Assembly (NCBI RefSeq): GCF_014805625.2
Contig: NW_023998490.1
Location: forward strand, 2,943,987-3,007,986
Length of the DNA: 64,000 nucleotides
Direction of reading: 5' to 3'
Origin: Glossina fuscipes
Lineage: Eukaryota; Arthropoda; Insecta; Diptera; Glossinidae
Position numbers and translations under genes: made by a program
The notes under the pieces: model-generated
The model's database searches: none
What the model saw: the letters and a program-made list of their open reading frames with translations, nothing else
Told to the model about the DNA's origin: nothing
In this document: piece after piece, positions 1-14,200 of the stretch
How positions within the stretch are numbered: position 1 is the stretch's first letter
Layout: every line of letters starts with the position of its first letter

Positions 1-2089
1 TTACGGTACCTGAGCATTTAACTTAGTGCATATTTTGTAATGTGACATATACATATATACAATATACATATATTATATAATATGTAACATGTAACTTATA
101 ATCTCTAATATGCAATATACAATAAATAAACGCTATAAATAGTGGAAACTAAGACAACGAAATTATTATTAGAAAAAATTTCCTTTCCAGTTTATACTTG
201 ATGCGCAACAACGATTTTCAGCACATGCTGCCTATAAAAAAATTTGTTAAAAATTTTTATCCGCACGTATTACTGTTAATATAAGTAGATTTTTAGTAAT
301 GACACGCATGAAAGTGTTATGCAAGAAAACTTATACGAGCGATACGGCAGCTAGCTTACTTAACTGACTTAAGATAGAAGTTTCCAAAGTTTAATTTACT
401 TATAAATTAAAAGATTTCCGGTATATTTACGTATGAGAGTTGCCCAAGCGAGTTTCTCTTCATAACCTTACGTCGGCATCCAAAAGGAAAAGTAAATCAT
501 TCAGGGAATACCGTTTTCGAAATTCCTAAAAACTAAAATGATTGAAGGAAATATCCAGCTGCTTGTCTAACTAGTCAAGTATCTACGCTCTAGTACTGCT
601 AACGCTTGACGAGTGCTATTAATTGCAGGTATTTCGCTCAATTCTTTCTCATTGATCGGCGACTAAATCTAATTTTTGTAAAAATAATAGATTTTTACCG
701 ATTACGTGCCGATATGAAAATTTTTTCTTGCTTTATTAAAAGCTTAATTAAGTGGTAGGAACAATGAAGAAGCAGAGCACTTAGTTCGATTTCGTATGAT
801 GAGAAACGAACGCGCTTAACAAAAATTAAGCAAAATGTTAGAATTTATTTCTTCGATCTACATAAGTTGCAAGAATGATAATAATACACTAAGTTACACT
901 GCTGTAACATAACAGTAGTAAGTAGACCGTCTACATGAACTTGCATTTCCAGTTGAATCTAGACCAATCGAACTTTAGAAAATGTCTAAATAGTAGAGAA
1001 ATCATTTAGATTGATTCGCATTTTTGCATTCGCTTCTATAGGTGAGAAGCTTCAAAAAAAAAGGGGCAAAAATTGGAATGTTTGCAAACCTCTGCAATTC
1101 TAGCTTAATGGTAAAACTACTTTCTTAGTAGTTATTGAATGGGATACGTCTCTTCTCTGTTCTGAATTAAATAAATTTTGACGTTCAATATTTGCTTCTA
1201 TTTTAGGCAGTCTAGGTAAAGGTTTACCGTATTACTTCATAGGGGCTGCAACACGGATTGATTCCAAACATTTTGCTTTTCTCGCTGAAAAGAGTATGGG
1301 TCCGTTAAGAAAAATAAAGACGGTGAATACACAGGAAAAAAGATAGGAAAACAGAGGGATATAAAGAAAAAAAGAGACCGTTAGTAATAAGAAAGGGCGA
1401 TAGAGAGAAAGAGAGAAGAAGAGATAGAATGAAAACGCACTAACTAATTGGTAGTTGTAACATAATGCTGGCAATGACGTCAAATGATGACTGGAAGGAT
1501 TTTAGAAAGCCTTCTGAAGCAGTTTGAATAAAACAACATGTGACGGCATCAAGTTTGGAATCTCACCTTTATATAGAAGAAAAAGAGAGAAGAGGAGCCA
1601 GAATCATTTAGAAAACGAGGAGATTGTGTTGCCCGTTTCGAATACAACTTGCAATAAGCCATGTTAATGTGCAACGAAAGCCCTTTCATACCCAACAAAT
1701 GACTCTGTTTATGAATTCTTAAATTGCAAAGTTTACAATAATGCCTTACTTCTATTCCGTTATCTTGATCTTAAGTGCTCTCCATAAACTAAATAAGTCA
1801 GGCAAAAACCCAAACATCTATATGCATTCACACAAACGTATACGTAGATATAAACATACTTAGGCATTCACAATCCTTATATAAACCTATGACTAATGGC
1901 TGTCAGGTACGTATTCATAAATGCCTTTACTCGCTTGTTGCGTAAATCGTGGAATAATTATGAAAGGGAGAATAAAATCATTATATAATTGTATAAATTG
2001 GAGAACAATTGTAAAAATTGCTGCAAACGGCAAAGAACTATAGACAATTTTATTTTGTAAATTCAAAGGCTTTTTTCTGCTCATTGCAG
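1..2089. other. Upstream Dgk intron or flank, no recognised gene
   Basis: AT-rich sequence that leads into the first visible Dgk exon. I looked for the start of the recoverin-homology domain and did not find it. A purine-rich stretch at 1280-1430 and short TA-rich runs at the left edge are the only structure seen. Confidence 0.5.
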
Positions 2090-2291
2090 GAAATCGATTA
2101 CAATGGTTTTCGAAGTTTTTTGGATGCTTTTCTCGATTGCGAAACGCCTACGGAATTGGCGCAACATTTGTTCCTATCTTTCCTTAAGGGGAACGTTACC
2201 AACAATATTCAATTACAGGGCAAGACTCTTAATCAAATGGCGGCCATTAGTAGTACGACCGCTTGTGCACCAGTCACAGCGCATACTAAAG
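2090..2291 (+). CDS. Dgk: Dgk exon 1 of window: recoverin-homology end and linker
   Basis: The exon follows ttgcag and ends before gtatca. It opens [16 protein letters not shown] and continues [15 protein letters not shown], the second half of the recoverin-homology domain that precedes the EF-hands in type I kinases. The rest is a Thr/Ala-rich linker. It starts in phase 0 with no Met, so at least one coding exon lies upstream. Confidence 0.88.
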
Positions 2292-5200
2292 GTATCAGAA
2301 ATGCATGCACATACTGAAAATAGTTTATATTTCGTTTACACAAGCGCGCATATCTGAATCCTTTAAATTTATATTAAGGCTCGATACCACATATGAACAC
2401 ACTAGCGGATATGACATCAACGGCAACAATAACGGCTCCATTACCTGCAACTGAAACACGTACCAGTTTTGTAGATAAACTACAGCAGGGCATAACCGAT
2501 AAATTGCATTCCCTTAGCGGCCATTTAACGCATGATGCCACTAAAACAGGTGATCAACCACAGTCATAGAAAATTAACATATTTATCTCTCCTTTTTCAT
2601 TTACTGATGAATTTAAACGGTTTTTGAAATTAACAGCACAGTCCCAGTCCATTCATTGTACTTTTTCTTATGTGCTTTTTCTCTTTTCAACGCTTTCTAG
2701 GTAGCGTTATTCATCCTATGGTTACCGTTACACCCAGTCCTATTGCCGCTTTTCAAACGACTGCAATCAACGCAAACAACATATCGTCGAGCAATGGAAA
2801 TGCTGCAAGTGGTCCTGGCATTGGTATGGGCATGAATGCCGGCAAAGTATGTTCAGCACCTGCTGGCGTGAACAATGCCAAACGCTCCACAGACTCCAGT
2901 CCTTCGCATTCACAAACCAATCATTCCCAAATGTCACGCAATTCGTCGAAAAAAAGCAACAATTCAGCTAATTGTAAAGTAGACGGTAAGTTAAGTTTAA
3001 TAAAAACTCAGCTAAACACGTATGCATACGTATTCGTACGTAACGTAACTTATCTATGATATATATATATTATTTTTTGGTCTTGATTCTATGTCAACAA
3101 ATGCATTTATGTAAACATAAATCCATAGGTTCGTTGGCTTGTATATCATATCCCCTCGCTGATCTCGTGCGTTACGACGGTGGTGTAATTTCGGTTCCAA
3201 TTAATTCGCGAAATAAAACATTCGCAAACCATGCATTGTATCTCTCTTTTCCTTATTCCCACGAAATCTTAAATGAGTTAATTTTTCGTCTATTTTTTCT
3301 ACTTCCTATAAAACGATGATCGAGAAAAGCTTTAAAAATTTGCATTCAAGATAAACCTAACCACTTTTCTCTTTTCCGAAATTTCCATTTTGCTGAATTA
3401 ATTGGAAACGTTCTATTTACTATGCCGTGTTCACTCCGCAAAAGTGCTCAATTTAGAGTATCTAGGTATTAAGAATTTACTTACTTACTTTGAAAAAATG
3501 TGAAGATTTTTATTTAACGTGGAGTGAAACTGTCATATCCAATATGGAATTTACTTATAAAATAATTGACTTTTAAATGTCTGAATATGTAATTAATTCA
3601 TGATTAAAATGCACAACAACTCAAGTCGGAACATAAGATAAACAAGTATTAGTTTGGGGAAAAAGAAATCCATTATTTTTTGGGTAGATGGCTGCGCTGA
3701 TAGATTTCTCGTAAAGTATCGATCAAACAATTTCATATTTACGCTCGTTGGAAAGGTGACATTTCGCAGTAAAAAAAATTCTTTTGCTGTTTTTTGTTTG
3801 GTACATTCAGTTGTGAGTTACAGCGTGTTAAAAATGGAAGTGAACAAAGAGAAAATTCGGTACATTTTACAGTTTTTCTTTGACAAAGGCGAAAATGCAA
3901 GCCAGGCGGCTAAAATTGCGAATGGTGTTTATGGTTCCGATACTGTAACAGCCAATTATGTGCAATTTTGGTTTCGTAGATTCCGTTCAGGAATTTTTGA
4001 TGTTAATGATGCACCTCGCACAGGTAGGCCGGTCGTCGAAAATGTCGATAAAATCGGAGAAATGATCGAAGTTGACCGGCATGTTAGCAGTCGTAACATC
4101 GCCCAGGAGCTAAAAATCGACCATAAAACAGTTTTAAACCATTTACACAAAGCTGGATTCAAAAAGAAGCTCGATGTTTGGGTGCCACACCAATTAACAG
4201 AAAAAAACATGATGGATCGAATTTCCATCTGCGAAGCCTTGGCCAAACGGAATGAGATAGACCCATTTCTTAAACGGATGGTGACTGGAGATGAGAAATG
4301 AATCACATACGGTAACCCTGTGCGAAAACGATCGTGGTCAAAGAGCGGTGAAGCACCTCAAACGGCCAGGAAGGTTTTGCTACGCATTTGGTGGGACTGG
4401 AAGGGGATTATTTATTATGAGTTGCTTCCATATGGCCAAACGCTAAATTCTGATCTCTACTGTCAACAACTGGACCGTTTGAAGATAGCGATTGACCAGA
4501 AACGGCCAGAATTGGCCAACAGGAGAGATGTCGTGTTCCACCAGGACAACGCTAGGCCACACACATCTACAGTGACTCGCCAGAAACTTCGGGAGCTTGG
4601 TTGGGAAGTTTTAATGCATCCGCCATACAGTCCGGACTTGGCACCAAGCGATTATCATCTTTTTCTTGCATTGCAAAATTTCTTTAATGATAAAAAATTG
4701 GAATCTAGGGAGGATTGTGAAAATCGACTACTAGAGTTTTTTGCAAACAGAGACCAGGACTTCTATGAGAGAGGCATTTTGAAGCTACCTCTAAAACGGC
4801 AACAAATCATACAACAAAACGGTGCATATTTGACCCAAATCGGACAATCCGAAGCATGTTAAATAAAGTTCTGAAGTTCATATAAAAATAATGGATTTCT
4901 TTTTTCCCAACCTAATATTTAACTTTCATACGGAATTTTATGAGAATTTATTAATTTATATTTAATTTATTAAATTTTGTTTATTAATTTAAGCATTATT
5001 TAAATTATCCATTCATTCATTCGTTCTATTCATTTCATTCATAGATTAATTTAATTATTTTTTCATTGATGCGTTTATTCACCCATGCACTAATTTATTT
5101 CTTCATTCATTCGTTTTTTAATTTGTACATCTAACCGTTCATTAGTATCTATGATTCATTCATTAATTTATTCAATTAGTCATTCATTTCAGCATTTTTT

Positions 5201-8200
5201 TCTTTATTCGTTTATACGTATTCATTCAATTATTGATTTATTAATTTCTCATTTACTACTTCACTCACTTATTCCCTTCACTGATTCGTTTATTAGAAAT
5301 AATTTGGTTTATTAATTTAACGATGTCTATCTCTATTCATTTATTTACCTTATTCATTCAGTCATATATTTCTTGAATTAATAATTTATTAATTGCTCTT
5401 TTATTCATATAATCATATATTCATATATTCAATTATCCACTTATTTCATTATTCATTCATTTGTTTATCAATTTATCCATTTGTTCATACATTATTAATT
5501 AATTAATTAATTATATTATTCAATCATTTATCAACTGATTCCATAATTCATTTATAATTTATTAATTTATTCATTTATTACCTTATTTATCTATGACTTT
5601 ATTCATTTATTCATTCATTTATTAATTCATTAATTATTGATTGATTATCTACTATTTTAGTCATCCATTCATTCATTTACTAATTTATTCAACTATCTAT
5701 TTATTCATCCATTCATTCATTTACTAATTTATTCAACTATCTATTTATTCATCCATTAGTTTATTCATTTATTAATTTATTCATTCATTCATTTATTAAT
5801 ACAACTATCTATTCATTCATTAATTATTAATTTATTATCGATTCATTTATTCATTCGTTCACTCAATTATTTATTGATTTATTTATCTGTGGCTTTATTT
5901 ATTTATCCACTTATTCGTTTCTTTATTCCTTCATTCACTTGGTCGCCCTATTCATTTACTAATTTATTCACATTTTCCTTTATTCATTTATTCGCTTATT
6001 CATTCATTAATTTATTCGTCTACATATTCGTTTATTTACTCATTCATTCGGTTCTTAATTAATCCAATTATTCATTTATTCATTTACTTATTTATACGTA
6101 CTTTCATTCGTTCATTCATTCATTCATGCATTCATTCATTCCTTCACTTATTCATTTACTCATTTATTAATGTATCTATACTATACACTCATTTGTTCAT
6201 CCATTTATTTAGATATTTGTATACTCGTTCCATGAAAACATTTTTAACGACCAGAAGGAAACTTCAGGGATCCCAAAAAAATTGTATATATTCCTGATGG
6301 GAATCAAACTCTGAATCTATTTAAGCATGCCGGTTCGTTTGCCTGACCATCTGTCCGCTGACCAGTTATGCAGAATCTGGGATAAACACATCGCCTACAA
6401 ATTTCCCAAAAAAATGTCGAAAATGCCCTAAACAGGTTAAACAACACATCTGCAAAGGTCACACGTTTACGCAATCAAAACGTGTATTTTTCTCGTTGCT
6501 AATAAACTACGATAGCTACACGATGTATATTTCGACAAAATTATTCTGTAAAAACAGAAAAGAAAACGACAACGCTCGCTTAACATTACCGAGTACCCAA
6601 ATTTACACTTTCCCTTTGTTTCAATCTTTCATAGGATAGCGGTGATCGGTATGAAAGAATTTCCCACAACCGAATATAATTTTCATACTTTTTTTCTTCC
6701 TTCATTCATTCGTACGTTATATTTTTATGAATTTTCACATATTTTTATTTTCACACAACAAACTTATCATTCACAACATGATCATTGCGATCTTTCGCGA
6801 TTAAACTTAAGAGAACTCGGAGTATCTACTAATTAATCCGTACAATCTGTTTAGTGAATTATTTTTGAATTGCTTTGCCTTCATTTTTAATCAAATTGAA
6901 GGATAATAAATATTACGAGTTATGCGATTCTGCCTTTGAACATTTACAGACATATTTAATCATTTGAATTCATTCTATCTATTGTTGGACGAACGTTCAT
7001 TTCAAACGATATAAATCGTATTATTCTATTATATACATATGTATATATATATATATATATTTATATAAATGTATGATATACAAATATATGCATACACAAC
7101 ACCATTCATACATACATACATACATACATAAATACATACTTAACATAGATAAGAGCTTCGTGCTTCGAGATAAACGGACTTGTTTTTATTGCATCCTATT
7201 ATATAGACGGCAAATTGCTATGCATATAAACCATAAACGCTTCGTTCCTCTTCATATAAATAATAAAATTTATCTAAATAGAAAGTAATTATTAATTAAA
7301 AAGCTACTTTGTGAAAGTTTGTGCGTGTGAAAGCGTTTTGTTTTACTACCATTTGTCATGTAATCCGAGCCTTTCGGTTTTCCATTTCAATTTAGATGAC
7401 ATTTTGTATAAAGACAAAAAAATAAACGAATAAATTTTCCATTGACTTTCTGAAGCGGATAGAAGAGAAGAGGAAGCGATTGTTAGGAAATGAAATTAAA
7501 CGAGAATAATTGTCATTAGAGGGAACTTGTTAGCTGACAAATTCTTAGCATAAAATTTGTTTTGTAAATGGTAAATATTCCAGGATAATTAAATTAATGG
7601 TCAAACAATACAATAAAGTTTCAACGACCACATTTTCACAAATGATATATATTTATATATATTTATATAAAGAAGAAAAATTCATAATGAAAAAGCCAAC
7701 AAAGAAACTCAGTCTTTATTACTTATTTAATGTATATGATATGCTCAAAGGCTCTTCTCTCGCTTTTGTTACTTGAAGCAAATATTTATACAAAATGGAA
7801 GGACAACTACTTAATTAATCTTTACCGATAAATAGGGTATGTAATTTTTGTCCAAACCAAACCAAAAGCACTTTACTTCGACATTTAAACGCAGAATAAA
7901 TACTTATCCGCCTTTGCTATCTAGCAAACTAATGAGGAAGCTGAGGATCAATCACATGCTTAAAGCTGCTCTATAACCATCTAACTTAGCCTATATAGCA
8001 AATTTCACTGCGCTCAATGTACGCTTTGATTAGTTCACCTTTCTTCACCAAACTTTTGACAAAAGAAACCTCAAACAAATCTCGAAAAGCGTTAGATACC
8101 TTTGTAACTGCAAAAAATTGGTTCGCCAAGTAAAATCGACAATTCTCCTTTCTCCATGTCTGCAGAAGAAGTGGATGGCTTTTAAATGGCTTATCAGTTT

Positions 8201-11200
8201 TTCGAAACAGTTGGCCAACAGTAAGCACTCTAAACTACTTTAGCATCGACATCTCTTTCTCTCTCCCTCCTCGACGTTTGCAAAGGGAAAAAACAAATAA
8301 GAAAATTACATTCGCTGGTGGTCGAACCGCTTAGACACATTACCGTGATCCTAAAAAAATTCTTTTCCATTTCTCTTGCAAGTTTTTAGGTGATATCTTC
8401 ATTCTTTCCAACGGAGGAATGGTTAACACAGATTCCCCACCGTTCGGCGGATTGTTCTTGAAACTTGCTTCTGAGCATTATAAAGCCATTGAAAAAAAAA
8501 AAAAAAATGAAGTTGTAAGACACTATAAAATGGAGTAGACGTGGCTGATTTTTTCCATGTTTTTGAGGTACAACGACATCGTCCATAGAATTTACATTCC
8601 AATTTTTATACATTCACCTGTTGCCCTTTATGAGTAATGAGCAAAAAGCCCAACTTTTTATTCGTTTTGTAGAACAAAGGCGCCTTGAATTTACTGCAGC
8701 TCTGCAAGCACACACTTCGATTGGTTTATCCCATTTTCAATAGCGATCTGTGTGCAAGAATTTCCAACGTTTCTGCCAAATTTGAAGTCGATAGTCTCAC
8801 TTTTGCGGCCAAGAGAACGTGTACAACAGAAATTACACAGACGGGGAGACGGCGATGCACAGATTGCTTCAGAATTTGACCCTAATCAAGAATATATATA
8901 CATTGGGGGATCTCTAAAGCTTCCTTCTCGGTGCTGCAAGTGTTTTGACAAAATGACTATTTTCCTCATCCTCCCATCATGAGTGTAAAAATAAACTACA
9001 AAAGTATGCAAACTACACGTTGTCGCAAAAAAGAGGTCTTCGCACCAATAGTACTTTTTCTAAAATAGTTTTAATTATCGTCTTTACAGTACTTTTGTAC
9101 AGGCTTAAAATTGCTCATCAAGAAATTGTGGTGAACTGTTTGACATCTTGTTGAGTGTTTTCTCTCTTGACTTTTAATTTTAATTCAATTTCTTTGCAGT
9201 AGACAAAGAGACTGCTATGTAAGTAAGACATAAAAAGATTGGCAACAATTGTTTTTCTACTACTCAATCAGGCCAATCTTACAAATGTATACAAATTTGC
9301 GTCGATATCTGCCCCTTCCCATAACTATCTTACTTCACTCTGCTATGCTCTTTAGACTTTCATATTATTTGTATATCAATGTTTATACGAAATCTTTCAC
9401 GATTTGATATTAAATCTGGTATTTATAAAATAGTAAATAAGAACTCATTCCGATCAATATAATGAGGTATATATTATAAATTAATTTGCTTAGTAACTCA
9501 ATTAGCATTGAACTTAGTGATAAGTTGAACACAAAAAAAAAAAAAAAAAAAAAAAAAGCAGTAGAATAGTAAGGATATCATGATCTGGGCTACCGCGTGG
9601 TCAATCCAAACAGTCGTAGGATGAGTTTGAATACCGTTGTATTTTCGATCCTTTCAACATCGATTACTACAAACTATTCACAGTTTAGTCACGGTTGCAG
9701 CGTTGTTTCTTGTTCCATACAGTTATGTAAGATGAAGAAGAAAGTAAACAGAAGTGATCCGTTCTTGCTTTCTTTCTCTTGTTTGCAGTGTTCTTGCTTG
9801 GATAGAACGCATTCACTGAACGACTACTCATTAAAAAGAATAAAAGCAGAAAAGAACGAAACCATATCATGAAGTGTAGAATATTAATTAAGGAATAATT
9901 TGTCTAGGGATGATTTAAGAGAAGTTTTAATTCAAATGGATACTAATTTATAGAGACAATGTTTGGATGTTTATCACTTTAAAAAAATGTCTGTTAAATT
10001 TCCACGTTCCGCCTTTTAACAAGCGAACGAAGTTTGATAATATATAGGCTTAATAAACGAAATAAGACCGAAATACCCTACCCTTATCCTTTATATGAAT
10101 GTAAGCAAACATTATCTATATAAACGATATAAATATATGTAAACAAAATATTTTTTATATGACCATATCTGCTATATCTGCTGGAGTTGTCCAAAATCGA
10201 TTTTGAATTGCATAATGCACTGTAAAACATGTTATTGCCCTCTGAAGAAAGCGTGGAAAAATTGCAATGCTTTTTATCCTTTTATAGTCCCTCTAAAGTT
10301 TTTAAGATCACGCTTGGTAACTGGTATTTTCACTTTGCGGGATGTTTATTTAATGTCTGTCCATCCGTCCAAATAGATCGCAATTAGGATGTTTATGAAG
10401 TGATGAAATTTCGTTTCAAGAACAAATCACATTGAAAAAGGGATTGAATCTGCTCACTCTCCATGTGAATCCCCCGAATTAATGATCGATTCTGGGGAAA
10501 TTTTTATAGTAAATAGAAAAATTGCTATACGAAATGTTTCTTGGCAAAAAGCGATGAAAAAAACTATTTTCTCATCTCAAGGGCATACTAAAAAGTTTGA
10601 ATGTGGTAGGAGCCTGTGTGTGAGTGCCCTCTCGTATTCATAGCAAAAATAGAGCAACAAGATCTAATTTTCATTATTTTACCATATCATCGTAATACTA
10701 CTTTTGTAGTAAGGAAATAAACTCTTCGACTAAAGTAAAAACTGATTGTGGACTAGCAACATAGGCTTTCGGCCTTATTTCACGATAAAATTTGGTTCAG
10801 TTACTGCAGTGACTCGGTAGAGCACATACTTTTCGCACCCATCCCGCATAAGCGAGTTCACTTGAAAAGCAAGCTTTGATAAGGTAACAGAGAATAAAGA
10901 ATATACTGCACGACAGCGAAGGAATAGTAAAGTGATTACTAGAAACAAATTACCTTTGTTGAACTTTGCCCACATTAGTCGACGTCTTGATTCTTAAGTC
11001 TTATAAGAGTGCCTACGAAAGACAAACACTTATGTGATAATAATTAGTTTTCTCTTGTAATGATAAAGATTAACAAGTTCTTTGACAAAGAATTTATAGA
11101 CAACATAAGTTCACTTTTGGGTTCCCCTCTATACGTAAAATTTGTGTAAAATGAATTTACTTTAAATAAAAATTTCATGTTTTTCTTTAAATTTCAATTT

Positions 11201-14200
11201 TTAAGTTTGATGCAAAGTAGGTATATACCCAACATCCGGCAATCTGGTATTAAGAAGTGAAAAACTTAAAAAAAATGTTATAATCCTTTTTTAATATCAA
11301 ACTTCTTGGAATCTGTAATGACAGTTTAGGTAAAAATTTGAAAATTAAAGAGGAAAACTCATTCTTTCGTTCGTTTTCCTAACATCATCAGGCGCAGTAA
11401 ATTTCCATAATATATTCATTTTAAAGTGTAAACATAACAAATTTTATTTAGCATAATTTCATGCAACACATAATTTTATTTAAAAACATAGATACTACTC
11501 TATATAAATGCATGGGCGTATGCTCTATAGATATATATATATACAATATATTATAATAATTTTCGCAGCGGATATTAAAATGTTAACACGAAAACTTTCG
11601 CACGTTGATCCATTAACGTTGAAAGTGTCGCTCAAGGATGTTGTTTGTTATCTATCACTGTTGGAAGCTGGCAGACCGGAAGATAAACTGGAATGTAAGT
11701 GTTTTTTATGAAAAAAAAAAAAAAAAATTTAAACAAAATTTTATTAAGATTTCAAGAACATCTTAACTTATGAACTTTTTCGTCAGTTATGTTTCGTTTA
11801 TATGACACCGACGGCAATGGCGTTTTAGATACAGCAGAAATGGATGCTATTGTTAATCAAATGATGGCCGTTGCTGAATATCTAGGTTGGGATGTTTCCG
11901 AACTTAGGCCGGTAAGCATTTTATATATTTACTAAAATTTTTTTCTCTTACACTCCACAACAATTGCGGTACAAAGATATATTAAGTTTGTCTGGCTGTA
12001 TACAAAAGTCAGAAGTAGTTGAAATGGATCCAACCGATCAGTTCAAAATCCATTTCCGAATTAATCTAAGTTTGTCTGTCTGTCTGCTCGCCTTGTATTT
12101 TGGTGTTCAACATAGAGGTCGCAATTTTTGGCCTAAGAACGAAAGCTATCCGAAGTGACTCGGATTGGATCAATTTATATTATTTTACATTTATTGCTTC
12201 CCATAAAAAGCAGTATTTTAAAAAGTCGTTGTGTGTATTAAGCAAAGTGGTGCAGAGGTTTTAATGGTGGGCCCACGCCTTCTATAATGTTTTTAGTTTT
12301 TAACACAGAGGAAAAGATCTAGGCACCGATCATCATCTAGCCATGCCAAAAATGAACTTTATCTGCATTTATTAACGGTTCAATTGTACAGTTGGTGGAG
12401 AAAGTTGACCCTTCCTGATCTAGAGTAACCATAGTCTTTGTACCGAAACACTTTGTAGTGCCAACACTTGTGTTAGTTTCCCCCAGATTTATGGATAATT
12501 CCTATACCTATTTCCTCCAGTTTATAGTTCGTCTAATTTATATAAATTTAGCTTAATCTTGAAATTTAGTTACAAAAGTTTTTTTAGGGACAGATGATTA
12601 GAAAGCCGTGAAAGAATCGTAATTCTTGTAAACATAAGCATTTTTTGGGAAAACTCGAAACTTAATTCTTATAATATTAACAAACGTACTAATGGCTTTA
12701 ATGTACTTCTGTCATGCGATGGTAGATACAAAGTTTTCTGATGTAATTAACTGGCTTGTCACCAACTCAAGTAAAGTTTTCTTTATAGTCCTCTTGCTAA
12801 TTAAAAATCACGACAATTTTTTGAGCCAAAGCACACTAAAGTTGATTTTTATTTTCTCTTTGTTTTAATTAAAATAATCAAATAATGTTTTATAAGCACA
12901 CTCACATAGCTATTTTATGGTATAGCACGTCGGCCGATAAGTCGTGACACTGAGTGTACGAAACACATTTTTTGTTTTGCAAGATTTGATTTTGATTTTA
13001 TTCAACAACGTAGTCAAATTCAAGATTGACACAATCAACGCTTCTCTAACATTTTGATTGATGTTCGTAGAGCAATTTGTCAAGCCTATCTAAATACGCT
13101 CCAGTTTCCGCAATGGCCACATTATTTGATCCAAATCTTTTCCCTGATTCATCCTTTGGAAATGTGCGAAAAGAGAATAGTTGTTGAGAGTAAAGTGCAG
13201 CAACCCGATTTTCAGCTAATGATATTCTACCAGTACCGCCATCGATCCATGGCAAGTTTCACTTGTCCCACTGTGAGTACAGGCGATAGCTACTAGGAAA
13301 AAGGATTCCACTTTGCTTCAAGCCGAATGTTCCATATAATATTCGCCATTTAGCGTTCGTCCTTTTTCGAAATAATCAGTGAGCAATGAACACCACACGC
13401 ATTCCAAAACAGGGATGCCAAAACCTTGTTGAATAATTGTTGCGCCTTCGCCTTTCGTCTTGCATTAAGTCCCCTATGCTCAGAAGGCTGTCGATTTGTC
13501 TCGAGAGTCTAGAGCCAAAAGAGTTTTTTTATTGCTGTTGAACTGTAAAAAACTGTGTCTCGATGAAGCAACACACTGATGTTGGACCACGAGTAATGGC
13601 ATAAAATCTGCAAACTATCAGAAAGTTATTGTTTCGCGTTATTTTTCCCATCGAAAAGCACGGAATTCGGATTCTTTCCATTAACCTGAAAATAACGAAA
13701 GTAGCGACACTGAAATCACAACAACGTGCAGATAATAGGTCGAAATAATACACAATTTTGACATGTATCCTTTTAGCTTTGTCAACTTCTAAGAATAATA
13801 TAAACTTTTTTTTAGGGATGACATCTATGTATCAGTTCCGTGACTCATTGCTCGATAGAGTACCTGCAGGTGTTTCTAATTTCTTTAAATATTTTATTTA
13901 TTCTGATTTAAACAAAAAAAGAAACGACAGAAACAACAATCGAAAAGTTTTTCGCTACCAAAGCATATACAAGAGAATGTTTTAATTATCCAATTAAAGA
14001 AATAAAAAGTTCAGCTTTAGACTCTGCCTCACTTTTGTTCGCTGTCCTTCTTTTTTTCTCATTTAATTTCACCTTTGAAGTTATGAACGCACTCAGAGAC
14101 TACGGGCAAAAGATATTTTTACCTTAGCATTGCAGCTTACTTACAAAAAAACAGAGTGTGTGCATGAAGCTGCTAAAGCGTACACGTCAAAAGCATTTTT

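Larger units (their letters stand above)
2986..11568 (+). other. Dgk intron 3 of window (8.6 kb)
   Basis: Holds mariner copy 1, the TTCATT-type array, dispersed repeat copies near 6.3-6.7 and 8.6-9.0 kb, a 25-A run at 9533-9557 and TA/CATA microsatellites near 7.0-7.1 kb. No coding exon was recognised in 6.9-11.5 kb. Confidence 0.7.

Noticed and set aside
3654..3833. Upstream start for the mariner transposase
   Set aside because: It would translate the terminal inverted repeat and leader. The Met at 3834 starts the conserved MEVNKEK N-terminus.
3956..4306. 116-residue minus-strand frame inside mariner (and its twin at 19113-19463)
   Set aside because: It is antisense to the transposase and identical in both copies only because the sense sequence is.
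5874..6062. Hydrophobic Phe/Ile/Leu-rich frame in the TTCATT array
   Set aside because: It is a by-product of the G-poor array, which has few stops in that frame.
9533..9557. A tail of a retroposed gene
   Set aside because: No coding or element-like sequence was recognised on its 5' side, and no target-site duplication was seen.
13529..13753. N-terminal half of the mariner fossil at 13.2 kb
   Set aside because: The frame lies where that half should be, but I could not find its helix-turn-helix or TGDE motif.
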